DNA from: Mytilus galloprovincialis
Taxonomy: Eukaryota; Mollusca; Bivalvia; Mytilida; Mytilidae
Reading direction: 5' to 3'
DNA: 64,000 nucleotides
Assembly: GCF_965363235.1 (NCBI RefSeq)
Contig: NC_134844.1
Location: 53,626,872 to 53,690,871, forward strand
Position 1 is the first letter of the stretch. Every line of letters begins with the position of its first letter. Positions 47,456 through 57,904 of this stretch are shown here, piece after piece. Below the pieces are notes generated by a model, which saw only the letters and a program-made list of their open reading frames with translations, had not been told where the DNA came from and ran no database searches. A program made the position numbers and the translations under genes.

Positions 47456-49566
47456 TTATTCATCAGCATGACATCGCCTGCTGTGTTTTTTATAACACAT
47501 TTTATGAACACCTTTATGGCAGAGAACACATATATGTTTCGACCTTTTTCTACCACCAGGAACATTTCGAACCGAACATATACAACAATCTTTTTCTTTT
47601 CTTTCCGGCAATTTTCTCAAATTTTGATTGTTAATTTCATCATTTAAGACCCCAATATTGACACGGTTTCTTGTCATATGATCTTCGGAAAGGTCATCAA
47701 TTAGCAGTTGAATAAAATGGAGACGGGATTTAGCATTGTCGGAGTTCTGTTGATATAAAATATATGCGTTTATTACCATCCTGTGTATAATGTTAAACAC
47801 GATCTTCTTCCACATTTTCGTCGATTTTCGCCCGTCTTCGTAAAAGCTAGTCAGCATGTCGTTCAAGTCAACTCCTCCCATAAATTTATTGTACTCAGTT
47901 ATCATCTTAGGTTTTCGGTTTACAACTAGTTCTGCATTGTACCGGGTAGACAACATTTTGACATTTTTTCGCTTTTCTTTTTCCTTAAACGCACATACCA
48001 AAATTTCTTGCTGCCGCATGAACATACTCTGGGAGGCCCTTAACTTAACCGATTTGATAAGGTTTGGTAAGGGGCGATTACTACGCACAGTACCAGTTGT
48101 ATATGTGTGTAAGTTTAACAATCGTTTCGCTAAAGATAAAGAGGTGAAAAACGAGTCGCAAAACACATGGTACCATTTATTCAGTAAGCAAGCAGCGCGA
48201 AGTAAGGATATAACTACATATGAACCTTGGAGTTCTCCTGCTGGAGTGGGATCGTATCTTTTTCCTTTATAAACATTAAAATGAAAACAATATCCAGTAA
48301 CGGCTTCTGTCAACATCCATAGTTTGACACCAAATTTAGCGTGCTTTGTCGGAATGTACTGTCTCAAAACTGTACGCGATTTGGTCCCGATTAAGGATTC
48401 GTCAATCGACAGGTTTTGAGACGGAGAATAATGTTTTTTTGCTTTAAGATTGAAATGGTCAACAATGGGTTTAAATTTTGCAGTAGGGTCATAACTTGGT
48501 GAATTTCTAGGCGCTATCTTTCTATTGTCAACAAGATGCAGGAATTTCAATAACAATTGGAACCGATTTCTGGTAAAAACTTTCCTGAACCAAGGAGTTG
48601 ACTGACTAGAATGTTTTCTGTTCCAGTATTCCGATATTGTCGCCTTCTTTATCAAGCCCATATTTAAAATAACCGCAACGAAGGCTTTAAACTCTATTAA
48701 TGTTAACTTTCCTTTCTTATGCCAATCATGAACCCTGGATTTATTGCTGATATTGTGTTGATTTCTTGTTATAAAATTTCTAGCGTACCTGGATATAAAA
48801 AATAATGAGTTTTTTTTATATTCTTGACAACCGTATAATAATTATTAAATGTATTAAATTGTAGTTTAAAATTTCACACTTGTTTCAAAAAAAAAATAAG
48901 GATTGTGTCCGTTTTTTTCCAATTCTCTTTTCTGTGGTGAGATAAGAAGGGACAAAGTAAAAGATGCGTAAACACAGGCATGTTCCGATCAAAAACCATA
49001 TTTCATATATATCATATCATCTATAATCAAGCTCAATAATCTTTTTGACGATGCAATACTGGACAATGCGTTCTCCCACGATAAATGCAATATTAATTTC
49101 ATAATGAAATCGAGTGCATAGCACTAGAGCTCCGTCCCGTGTGTTTTGCTTTTTTTTTCTTCTTTTTTCCCTCTTGTATATCAAAGTGACCCCTTGATTT
49201 AACTGTCCGACCTTTTCTAACGTATGCCGCATTGATCTTGAACATTAGAAACAGTTTTTCAGTTTTTGCTTTGAAATTTATTCCGTGCATTGCGTCGATT
49301 TCAAAGGAACAAGCCTTAGGGCTTTTGGATTGAGAGTTGTCTCATTGGCACTCATACCACATCTTCCTATATCTATTTACACAAACATACCTGTTTGTTT
49401 CTAGGACAAACTTCTTCATTAAATCCATTGTAAAAATCAGCATAAAATATGCAATGGGTCTGGAATTTCGTGGCGGCATTCTTTTAGGTCCAACATTTTG
49501 ATCAAATTCTGTGTGATCCCGAATTTCAGGAGGATATACTCGAAACCAGGGATTAGGATCAGCCAT
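47456..49566 (-). CDS. piggyBac-family transposase (DDE_Tnp_1_7) with C-terminal zinc finger, 2 exons
   Basis: Exon 1 is 49566-49391 (ATG 49566; 58 codons plus 2 bases, donor AACAG/GTATGT). Exon 2 is 48788-47456 (acceptor ATATCCAG). Joining restores ETNRYARNF, the conserved E-TNRYA motif of the family. Predicted length is about 502 aa with no stop or frameshift. Catalytic Asp positions: SIDESLIG, VFCDSFFTS and MGGVDLNDM. The C-terminus is a cysteine-rich finger (CCICSVRN...CVLCHKGVHKMC...RRC). The enzyme would cut and paste DNA at TTAA sites. The stop codon TAA overlaps an AATAAA polyadenylation signal (47455-47460). The 602-bp intron contains a fragment of the retroelement tail at its 5' end. 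It could be an active transposon gene or a domesticated PGBD-like gene; the surrounding inverted repeats favour the former. Confidence 0.9.
49325..49378 (+). repeat. retroelement tail fragment inside the transposase intron
   Basis: TTGGATTGAGAGTTGTCTCA + TTGGCACTCATACCACATCT + TCC is the terminal part of the tail family. It ends only a few bases from the exon-1 splice donor on the opposite strand. It is intronic and antisense to the transposase gene. Confidence 0.65.
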
Positions 49567-49589
49567 TATTCGAAAGATGCGTTAATGGA

Positions 49590-49597
49590 TGACGTCA
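49590..49597. promoter_or_regulatory. CRE-like palindrome TGACGTCA upstream of the transposase
   Basis: TGACGTCA lies 24 bp upstream of the transposase ATG, with GACGTCAT-like half motifs nearby (about 49609). This is the consensus site for CREB/ATF factors in animals. Whether it regulates the transposase is inference from position only. Confidence 0.4.
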
Positions 49598-50250
49598 TAA
49601 GATCAATAACGTCATTTATTGAATATCGTACTTTTTGGCGTATTTTTCATTATTTTTTTTTGCATCTCTAAAATTTTTTATTATATTTTATATAAACCTT
49701 TCTTTGTTAAGGTATTTTGTTCCTTTTTGATTAATTTTTACATTTTATATCTAATGTATATACATTTTTAATTGCATTTATATATAAAGTAATCCGCAAC
49801 TTGAAAAGTATATATATATATATTTTAAAAAGTACACTCCCTTGATGATAACTTTAGGAAAGAAAGATTAAATTGCATACCGCAAAAGTGCTGGGAAAAA
49901 AGAGTGAATTTAAGACTCATTACATATAAAACTTACTTCCATAATGTTTATAAAAGAATCCACATGATTTTATTTTATATATTTTTCAAGAAAAAAAGCT
50001 CGATTTCCGAACTTTTCAATATTAGAAAAAAACGCGCGAAAATTTAGAGACAATAGACTTAATTGAAGCGCAAAAACGGCGACGTCATAGTACATTACGT
50101 ATTTCATAACACCATTTGAATCGGCCGATGAATCGGCCCTTTGGCACTGAAAGGAGTACGACTTTGGGCCGATGATCGGCCCTGTGGCACAGAACTCGTT
50201 ATAATAACTTCACGTTTCAGCTAGCAAGCAAGCTAACCAAGGATATTACT

Positions 50251-50401
50251 CATTGGCGGATCCAGGGGGGGGGGGGTTCTGGGTGTTGGAACCCCCCTTT
50301 TTTGGGCCGATCAATGCATTTGAATGGGAGAATATAGCTGGAACCCCCTTTTTACTCTGGGTTGTGAACCCCCCTTTTTAAAATGATTGGATCCGCCCCT
50401 G
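50251..50401. mobile_element. 151-bp CAKTGGCGGATCCAG MITE, copy 2
   Basis: Starts CATTGGCGGATCCAGG and ends TTGGATCCGCCCCTG. Flanks are TTACT (50246-50250) and TTACC (50402-50406), 4 of 5 identical. The interior GGTTGGAACCCC and GGCCGATCAATGCATTTGAA match the copy at 33.5 kb. It sits 13 bp outside the inverted-repeat element that contains piggyBac. Confidence 0.8.
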
Positions 50402-50404
50402 TTA

Positions 50405-51405
50405 CCGTAACCTACACAGTCAATACATTCTGCGCTAAATGATTTCCGACTTTCAGCGTCCTCAATGCAAACTTTGGTACATAGTTCAGTTCTATGCATA
50501 GTTTTGTTTAGTACCCACAAAAAATACAACTGTTTAAAAACTGGCTCGAAACCGCTGCTAGTACTTTATCAATACGCGACGCAATTCATATATAAATATA
50601 TATATATAGTCACATTTGAGTTTTTCGTCTAGCTGTTTGTCCTTTCAATTATGGTACCAGCTACGTACTGCTCCTACATGTACTATACAGCTAACAAAAT
50701 TTTCATATAGTCTTGAATGTCATGAATAATATACTTGTGAACCTCCATTTTTCTTTTCTATATCAGGTTAATTTCTGGGAAAACATCTTTGTACGACATG
50801 GACCTTGTCATATCCACAAACTACTGGTTTGAATCCACTTCTCCTCTGTACCTCCGATCCTTATAGCAATTTATTAAATGTGTCGTAATAATCCATGTTA
50901 TATAATGTTGAAGTGCTCCTCGTATTCTCTTTTTGATCCGAATAATGAGGATTAACAAATTTAGACCTATAAAGTAATAGGGGTATGCTTTTGTTACCTC
51001 TGTAGACCACTATATATAAAGGATTGATTTGAAGCACTTTGACCTGCACTTCAATATTCGATAAACTTGCCTTATTGAGTAATCAGACTTAAAAGCATGG
51101 GAAAATGCATGAATGCATATATTATATCAAATTTTGTTTTAGATAAGGGCAATTCAATAACCAATTTCATGTCAGATAAGGGAATTAAAGATATGCATGA
51201 TTGCACATTCACCATCCCTTTATGTCATTTTATACATGTATTATTCATGACACAACTTAGGTTAAATCGATGATAAAATATCTATTAAAACAGAATACAA
51301 GCATTGTGTTTGCATGTCAAATTACAATGAGCTCAGAGTATAGAATGAGTTCATGCAATTTGCCTCGACATTTCTAACCAATGTGAAATTAAATTTTTAA
51401 TAGTG
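50405..51405. other. gene-free stretch
   Basis: No supported gene. The ORF at 50311-50529 begins in the MITE. Short (TA)n tracts near 50592-50608. Confidence 0.4.
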
Positions 51406-51409
51406 TAAT

Positions 51410-51800
51410 GCAGGAAAAGGGGGAAGGATCGCTGCTCTGTCAGGTTGTCTCCCCTTTCCCTCCAAAACGTTTATGAACTTGAATATCGAGGGACTGACAT
51501 CTTTCACTTAGGGACTATTCTCGCTCGCTTTTATCTATTCTGGGATTCTAACTTCTTTCGGAGAATCTGGGGAATACCATAGCTCATGTTCAGGTCTATG
51601 TTATGCCTTCTTCTGGCGTGTCCCTCATCTCGGACACTTTCTCCTTTCGGGGCCCGGCGCTGGTGAATAAAATACAATGATGTTTCATTATTTATTCCAA
51701 ACAGCTATCTACATGTAAGTGTGATATGTGATGTTGGGAGGTTGCGGTCTTCCCTTTTTAACCCCAACATCACGTGCTGATTGGAATTATTTTATTCACC
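51410..51800. other. GC-rich island ending in a nested foldback
   Basis: About 260 bp of unusually GC-rich sequence with no good ORF precede two nested inverted repeats. The outer pair is GGTGAATAAAATA (51662-51674) with TATTTTATTCACC (51788-51800). The inner pair is GTGATGTTGGG (51728-51738) with CCCAACATCAC (51763-51773). It could be a solo LTR or leader of an LTR element read on the minus strand (TGTGATGTTGG-like starts and an AATAAA), or a structured RNA. I cannot decide between these. Confidence 0.4.
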
Positions 51801-51809
51801 TATGAAATT

Positions 51810-53400
51810 TTAGCGTCAATTTTGAATTTTCTAAAGTTACTTTTTATTGGTCAACTATTCTCTTTTTATGTTATAGATGTTTATGATTGACATATATTTT
51901 ATTTAGTTACGTAAAAGCAATTAAAGGATTATCAAAATCTTTACTTACTTTACAGAATTATTAAATCGACAATAGAAACACTTTAGACTTATTTTCCTAC
52001 GGCAAATTACAAACATTTTTATTCTTTTTAAAGATGACAGTTTATTTAATTTATTTCTCAACGTCAGATTAATAGCTATGATCAAAAGAACTCTAGAAAT
52101 GAGATTAACTATATTATTTACAAAAAGACGAAACTATTTATAACTTAATCTTACGTCACCTACTTTGTCTTAGAGCTTAAACAATGCAATATAATTCCAT
52201 TTTATTTTATTTATTAGTTTATTTATGAAAGTTTACTTTATTTTATTTTCCTTTTCCAACATACAATTTTCCATCATTATAATAGCACGAGGTATCGAAG
52301 TAAATAGTTCGTGTACAAACCTAGATAGACTTAGTAACAGTACGAAATTAATTAAAAATCTAAACGATATGCAATACAAATGACTTTTGTTCAAAGAGGT
52401 TGAGAGAAAGAAATAATTTGTAAATATAAAACACAATGTACATATTACAGATGAATACCAATCGTCATGACAATAAGTAATATATTATTGTTTTGACACG
52501 GTTTATAATCTGAAGTCATTGAAATTATTGTTCTTTAAATAAGACTTTAGTCATTGGTTGGTGGGGTCAGATGTATTGTCCAGTATTTTTGTTGATTCCT
52601 ATTTAACAATTAATATTAGATCTCTACTTCAAAAATTATTTTCAGGGAATCATTGCATGAACCGACATCAACCGACATCCTACCCAAGCTATGGTTGAGT
52701 AGTTAGAATATAAAACAAAAACAACGAAAAATGAAAATTGCTTCAAAAGATTATCTTATTTCTATTCATCACAAAAAGTGCGACCAATACTGAGTGTATA
52801 GTTTCTATTTTATATAAAGTTACCTCTTTATGTATGGCAAAGAATAACGTTTTTCAGCTAAGATACATTTTTGTACATTGTAGGCATACATGTATCGGTT
52901 CACGCCGTATTTCGATATGTGATAATAAAACTGAAGATCTTTTAAATAAGAAACTAAACGCTTATCTGAGAAGACTAGACAATGTGGCCATCAGCCTCTA
53001 ATTCACTCTAATACAAGTTATTGTATGGTATTACTTGAATCGTGCTTTTGATATACATAATTGAAATGATAATTTCATTTATTATCTATGTGATACAATG
53101 TGCCGTGAAGTCATTTGATGTGAGTATTATCCTCAAAGTTCTAAGCCTAAATCAATAGTCTGATGTCTATTAAATTATAGAGTGCAAGCAGTACATGTTT
53201 AAATTCCATAACGAAGAAGCAAAGTTCCAGACATTGGTCAGTATCCAATTTCAAAATAGTCAATTTATAATATTTTCTCTCCCTCAGTTCGTTGCTGATG
53301 ACCTTTGGTTATACAACGCTTGACCCAAACAAAAAAATGTTGAAGTGACTGTTTTTCTTCTTCTGGGTTTTGACTGAATAACGATAAGGTGTAATGGAGA
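51810..53400. other. gene-free stretch
   Basis: The 87-codon plus-strand ORF at 52738-53001 looks superficially like a secreted Cys-containing peptide, but it lacks an ATG in frame with the hydrophobic start and has no identified splice partner. No other candidate. Confidence 0.4.
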
Positions 53401-53403
53401 TTA

Positions 53404-53912
53404 TCAGAGTTCTGTATCTGCTGAAATTACAAGTGGGTGCCTCGATTGGTCAAAGATGCCCTTGACTTTGACCTGGAGATTAATCTGCTGAAATCTCTTC
53501 AGTTCGTTTGTATTCGCCGAGCATCCCGGTGGTTTTCTCTGAGTTCTTCGGCTTCCTCCGCCATAATAACAGACTGTCCGGTGTCCTAACACTCCCTCGT
53601 GGTATGGTGGAGATTGTCCTTGTAAATATTGTTGTAAATACGTTAGTGACACATCTCCATTAATCCTGAAAGGGAGTGTACACGAGTTCCACATTTCGAT
53701 CCCTGGCAGTTCTTGAGGGGTGCTCCGTAAACGGAGGGATCTATGTACATATACATGTAACATTTGCAGGTCTGGAGCATCGATCGATGAGGGGTTTGAT
53801 GCCACTGAAGTCCACAAGTACTCTGAAACGGTGATTTATTTGGATGTTTGCATAAAAAACTATACATTGGGCAACATAAACCCCTCTGCTCATTAGTGGT
53901 GCCTACATGCAT
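53404..53912 (-). other. GC-richer block open in two minus-strand frames
   Basis: The composition rises above the surroundings, and two overlapping minus-strand frames stay open (137 and 89 codons). One has many cysteines and tryptophan (CGLQWHQTPHRS, CKCYMYMY). No domain is recognised and no splice signals were convincing. It may be a decayed gene with a frameshift or an uncharacterised exon. Confidence 0.25.
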
Positions 53913-53919
53913 GTGTGGG

Positions 53920-55350
53920 TTCCAATTACAATTTATTTAACACCATTTAAAAATTTAAACATAATAAAAGAATGCCGATATATTAAGAAAAGTAAAATAG
54001 TTCGTACATGTATACATGTTTAGAAGTCACACTTCTATTATAACATTTCTAACATTAAAACAATATTCATTTTGCAGGACAAAAACGTCCAGAGACCAAT
54101 GCTTTGTTGACATTTATGCTATTAAAAGCTTGTATTTAAAAGGTTAACACATTGTTTAAAACTTAGTTGAGATAAAGAGAAAGGGAGACACTTTTTATTG
54201 ATTTCTTCTTATCACAGAACAACAGATTAACTTCAAGACTGCAGTTATACTATACTATTATAATTTCATAATACATGTAACAATGGGATATTTATATTTT
54301 TGGTGGCCAGGGAGATAAACTTGGTGAAACTCTAAGATTACCTTTCCGGTACACGTGTACAAAATGTGTGTACTATACGGATGGTTGAATTTGTTGTTCT
54401 TATTTTTTTATTTTAGTTTCTGCTTTTCGTCGTTTAATTGATACTGGCGGGGATTTCGAATATTTGACATTCAGCGACATTCTATAACGAAGCCTCAAAT
54501 TAGCTCTTTGTCCTTGTTTATATAACCATAATGAATAAATTATTAACTAAAAAGAAAAATTCTATCATATAGACCGTGTATACTTGTTTTTCCTCTGTCC
54601 ACAAAACCGATGGTCAGAACAATACGCCACTGATCTGATGGTCTTCTTCTGTCATCGAATATATATGACAGTTCTAAAACTATAAAAAAAAAATCAGTAC
54701 AAGCTTTGGTCTTGGAAGAACCTATTATAAATTTGAAACACTTGATGAATAATAGAAAAATTGATAAATACTATACAGTATGGAGTTTTCTCATTGTTGA
54801 GGGCCGACGGTGGTTAACAAAATTCTTATAACAATCCAGTTTTAACTCATGTGGATATTTGTTCGATTTGCAAAGATACCACATCTTTGCATATGTTTAT
54901 ATACATTATCCCTACTTCTTAAAATTAAGATTAAAACACCATATAAGAAACTTACGTTATTAGCCCCACATTTCAACTAAAAAGCTTAATTAAAAACTTT
55001 AAAATCAAGAACGTTACGAGAACTGCTGTTTGTCATTGCATGCTTCAACTTGATGACTTATATTATTAATGCCAATGACTAAGTTTGGATCAATAAAATG
55101 TCTGCATCACTTCTTCAATAATTTTTACCAATATTGTAATGATACGGGCATGTGAATCTAGATCGATCAAAGGAATTCTGCCGGCATCCACGCGATGAGA
55201 GGTTGAAAGGTGTAAAATAGCCAATCTCCCAACAAAGATTCTTCGGATTTCTTTATGATTTAGTCCGGTAGACATTTTTTTGAAGTTGAATATTGACGGA
55301 GAAGTAAGGAATACGGACGTTTATTAGGAAACAGGATTGATTTTGTGGAC
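53920..55350. other. gene-free stretch
   Basis: No gene, structured RNA or clear repeat border was seen. The minus ORF at 55090-55275 has no motif. The last 90 bp should be the 5' flank of the signal-peptide exon at 55358. Confidence 0.4.
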
Positions 55351-55357
55351 GTCTAGT

Positions 55358-55445
55358 ATGAATAGCATCTTTAGACTTGCGTTAGTTTGTGGACTTTTTG
55401 TTAGCTGTGTAGTTTCTAAAAACATAGAAAAGGAACAAAATAAAG
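55358..55445 (+). CDS. candidate first exon encoding a signal peptide
   Basis: ATG at 55358 opens MNSIFRLALVCGLFVSCVVS, a textbook signal peptide, followed by KNIEKEQNK. The frame then meets a strong donor (AAAG/GTAGGT at 55446) in phase 1. The phase matches the phase-1 acceptor of the exon at 60649, so joining them is possible but would need a 5.2-kb intron. It could instead belong to another copy in the tandem array whose middle exons are lost. The mature protein is unknown. Confidence 0.42.
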
Positions 55446-57225
55446 GTAGGTCTATTTGATTTTTTTGCATCTGATTAGACTTCCTACATTTTGTCTGTTC
55501 GTGGCATTTCAAATCTCACTATTCAGTGCGGGTTTTTATCAATGTTGGAGGGTGTCTGGTGACCTTAGCACTTTACAACTTCGTCTCATGAATAGTATTC
55601 CCCTTGTCACTCATACGACACCTCCTTTGTGTATTAAATGTTTTGAACCAGTATTTTGTTGGTTTTTTTCATTTTCTACAGTACATAAGTAAAAATAAAA
55701 CCGTCAAAATTTTGTGACAAATATATTTTTACACAAAACCTTAATTTATCTAATAAATTAATAAAATTGAGAACGGAAATTGGGAATATGTCAAAAACAA
55801 AACCCAACCAAAAAGCAGATTACAGCCGAAAAACACGAACGCAGCGAGAAAAATCCCGCACTGGGAGGTTGACCTCGTCCTCCTCCTAGAATGTGTACTA
55901 GTTCAGTGAACATGTTTAGGACATTTAACTTCAATTAATTGTATGTGCGTTTGAAAAGTTTGATGATAGTCGTAAAAAAACAATCCATTTAAGGGGGTAC
56001 CCAACTCTTTGACTAAAATAGATTTCGCTCGTTTAATTTTCACAAAGTTTTGACAAAATATTCACTTTGACCTGTTTACAAAAATATGAAAATGTTTAGA
56101 AATTTGAACCGTTCAATTAACAGGAATAATATGGTTTGCCATATAGCAGTTTGACTAACACTAATTTTGATCGTTGAAAAGCTTGATTTCTCCTTATTAA
56201 AACACTCAGCTGATTTTTAAGAGTTAACTCCCTTAGGTGTTTTGTACCCCCTTAAATGTATGTTGAATTAAAATAATTGGAACATAAAAATATTTAAACC
56301 CTTTGAATCCAGAGTTATATTGACCCTTTTCTGTGTCTCGTTTGATTGTTGTCCCATTGACGTATATTTTCATACTTCTATTAAATTACTTTTCTTTTAA
56401 TTTTCTTTTTGACATTTTTGTTGTTATACATTGATTGAGTTACAACGCTTTCATAGATATTCGGGAACTACTTGTATGTTTAAGCTTTAATATGGTACTC
56501 TTACATGTGCTGCATTTAACAAGAAAAGGAGGATCTATTTACCCTTCCTGGGCACAAGAGATCACTCTTGGTTTATATGAAGACAGAAGGTTACACGGTA
56601 TTACACGGTGTTACACGGTGTTACACGGTGTTGCTCTATGTTGTGTTTTTATACTGTTGTTTGTTTTTTTGTTTATAGTTTGTCATCGTATTATAAGTTT
56701 GCGTATCTCTTCAAGTATTTTCTGCCTCTCTGCTGCTGTTGATTGGATCTGTCTGTCACTACACTAACTTGACGAAATATGACAACACATGCATGATTTT
56801 TAAAAGACACTTTATTTCGTACTTAGCATTTTTGCACCGGCTTTTAAAACATCTTAAATTATGCGAAACATACAATCCTATAAAAGGCAACGGTATCTTG
56901 GTAATGGATATGTATTAAAGAGTATAATCAGAAGAAAAAAAAAAGATCTAAAAAAAAAATGAAATATTTTCAATTCACTTGAGACCATTAAAAGTCAATT
57001 GTACGACTATTTTCATATCAATGAGAATTTTATCTTAAAAGATGACTGACTATTACAATTGTTTTCTAGACTCACAGAATCCTCGTTTGTCTTCCTACAA
57101 CTATTTCTTATGTCTACCATTATAAAACAAGTTTGCAATAATTGGCGTAAAGATATCCTACAATCGGTCCAAGGAAACCAATGCAAAATATTGTGATCAA
57201 GATTTAGTTGTAGTTTGTTGTATCA
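55446..57225. other. probable intron / intergenic, with short repeats
   Basis: Includes a tail fragment at about 56330-56380 (GTGTCTCGTTTGATTGTTGT + CCCATTGACG) and possibly another near 55585-55625. A 10-bp tandem repeat (TTACACGGTG, four units) lies at 56591-56630. No exon was supported; the 110-aa ORF at 56435 runs through the tandem repeat. Confidence 0.45.
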
Positions 57226-57229
57226 AAAT

Positions 57230-57705
57230 ATAATCTATTACTTTGTTAGAATCAAATAAAAAGAATTAAGAACTGAAGGAGAGGCTGAAGGTCTCAAAGG
57301 GATATTTACAACCGTGAGTCCAAGAAACATAAGACAAACAGGTGTCCATAAAACAAAACATAGAAAACTGACGACTTAGCAACACAACTGAGGTAAAAAC
57401 TAGGGCTGATCTCAGTTGCTCCTCATTTTGTGATGCTCATGTAAGTTCTAGTATCCAGTGATAGTTTCTACAGTCGCCACGACGACCTGGTTGATCTCGT
57501 ATTGTCTTGCTTTGTAAACATTCTGTTATATAAAACATGGAGATATGGTTTGATTGCCTATGGAAAAAAATTACAACAGAGTCCATATGACGTGGATAAA
57601 AGCAACAATTATTGATGACCGGACGGCCTTTAACGATGAGCAACACCCATACTTTATAGTAAGGTTTAAAACGCTCTGACAACATGTGGAACAATTCAAA
57701 CGGCA
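57230..57705 (+). repeat. two adjacent dispersed repeat copies
   Basis: 57290-57425 is a diverged copy of the GATCTCAGGTGCTCC family (CATAGAAAACTGACGACTTA ... GGGCTGATCTCAGTTGCTCC). 57535-57700 is a diverged antisense copy of the retroelement tail (GACCGGACGGCCTTTAACGA + TGAGCAACACCCAT). Confidence 0.5.
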
Positions 57706-57904
57706 TGGTTAATGATGATATAAACTAACCAAAAACAATTAGAACCGAAAGTCGCTGAATTACACCTTGACTTCGGTCATGGACACATATATAGAACGTT
57801 GTAGGCTTAAACAGTTTTTTAGCACTCAACCTAGTTTGGAATGGCTTGACTAGTCAGATTGGCACGAAGCACAAACAATAGTTTACAATAAGACAAAAGA
57901 TAAA

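Larger units (their letters stand above)
46878..50155 (-). mobile_element. piggyBac-type DNA transposon, ~3.3 kb
   Basis: Candidate ends: CCTTTCACTGCCAA at 46879-46892, and TTGGCACTGAAAGG at 50141-50154, inverted with 13 of 14 matches. Extra CTTCAGTGCCAAGG (about 46911) and palindromic GGCCGATGAATCGGCC (about 50123) and GGCCGATGATCGGCC (50168) motifs lie nearby. The CCC-initial end and the transposase inside fit piggyBac. The expected TTAA duplication is not intact (TTAT at the left, GTAC-like at the right), suggesting age or wrong outer limits by a few bases. Confidence 0.65.
46431..50237. mobile_element. older inverted-repeat element interrupted by piggyBac
   Basis: GTTAGATTGCTTGCTAGCTG (46431-46450) and its continuation AAC match the inverse of 50215-50237 at 21 of 23 positions. 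Both ends continue inward with a CGTTATTAT-like segment. Removing the piggyBac insertion between them leaves about half a kilobase, a typical MITE size. The reading as a host element split by piggyBac is inference. Confidence 0.55.

Noticed and set aside
52738..53001. 87-codon plus ORF with hydrophobic start and several cysteines
   Set aside because: It needs a TTG start; the nearby ATG at 52731 is in another frame that stops after 20 codons; no exon partner found.
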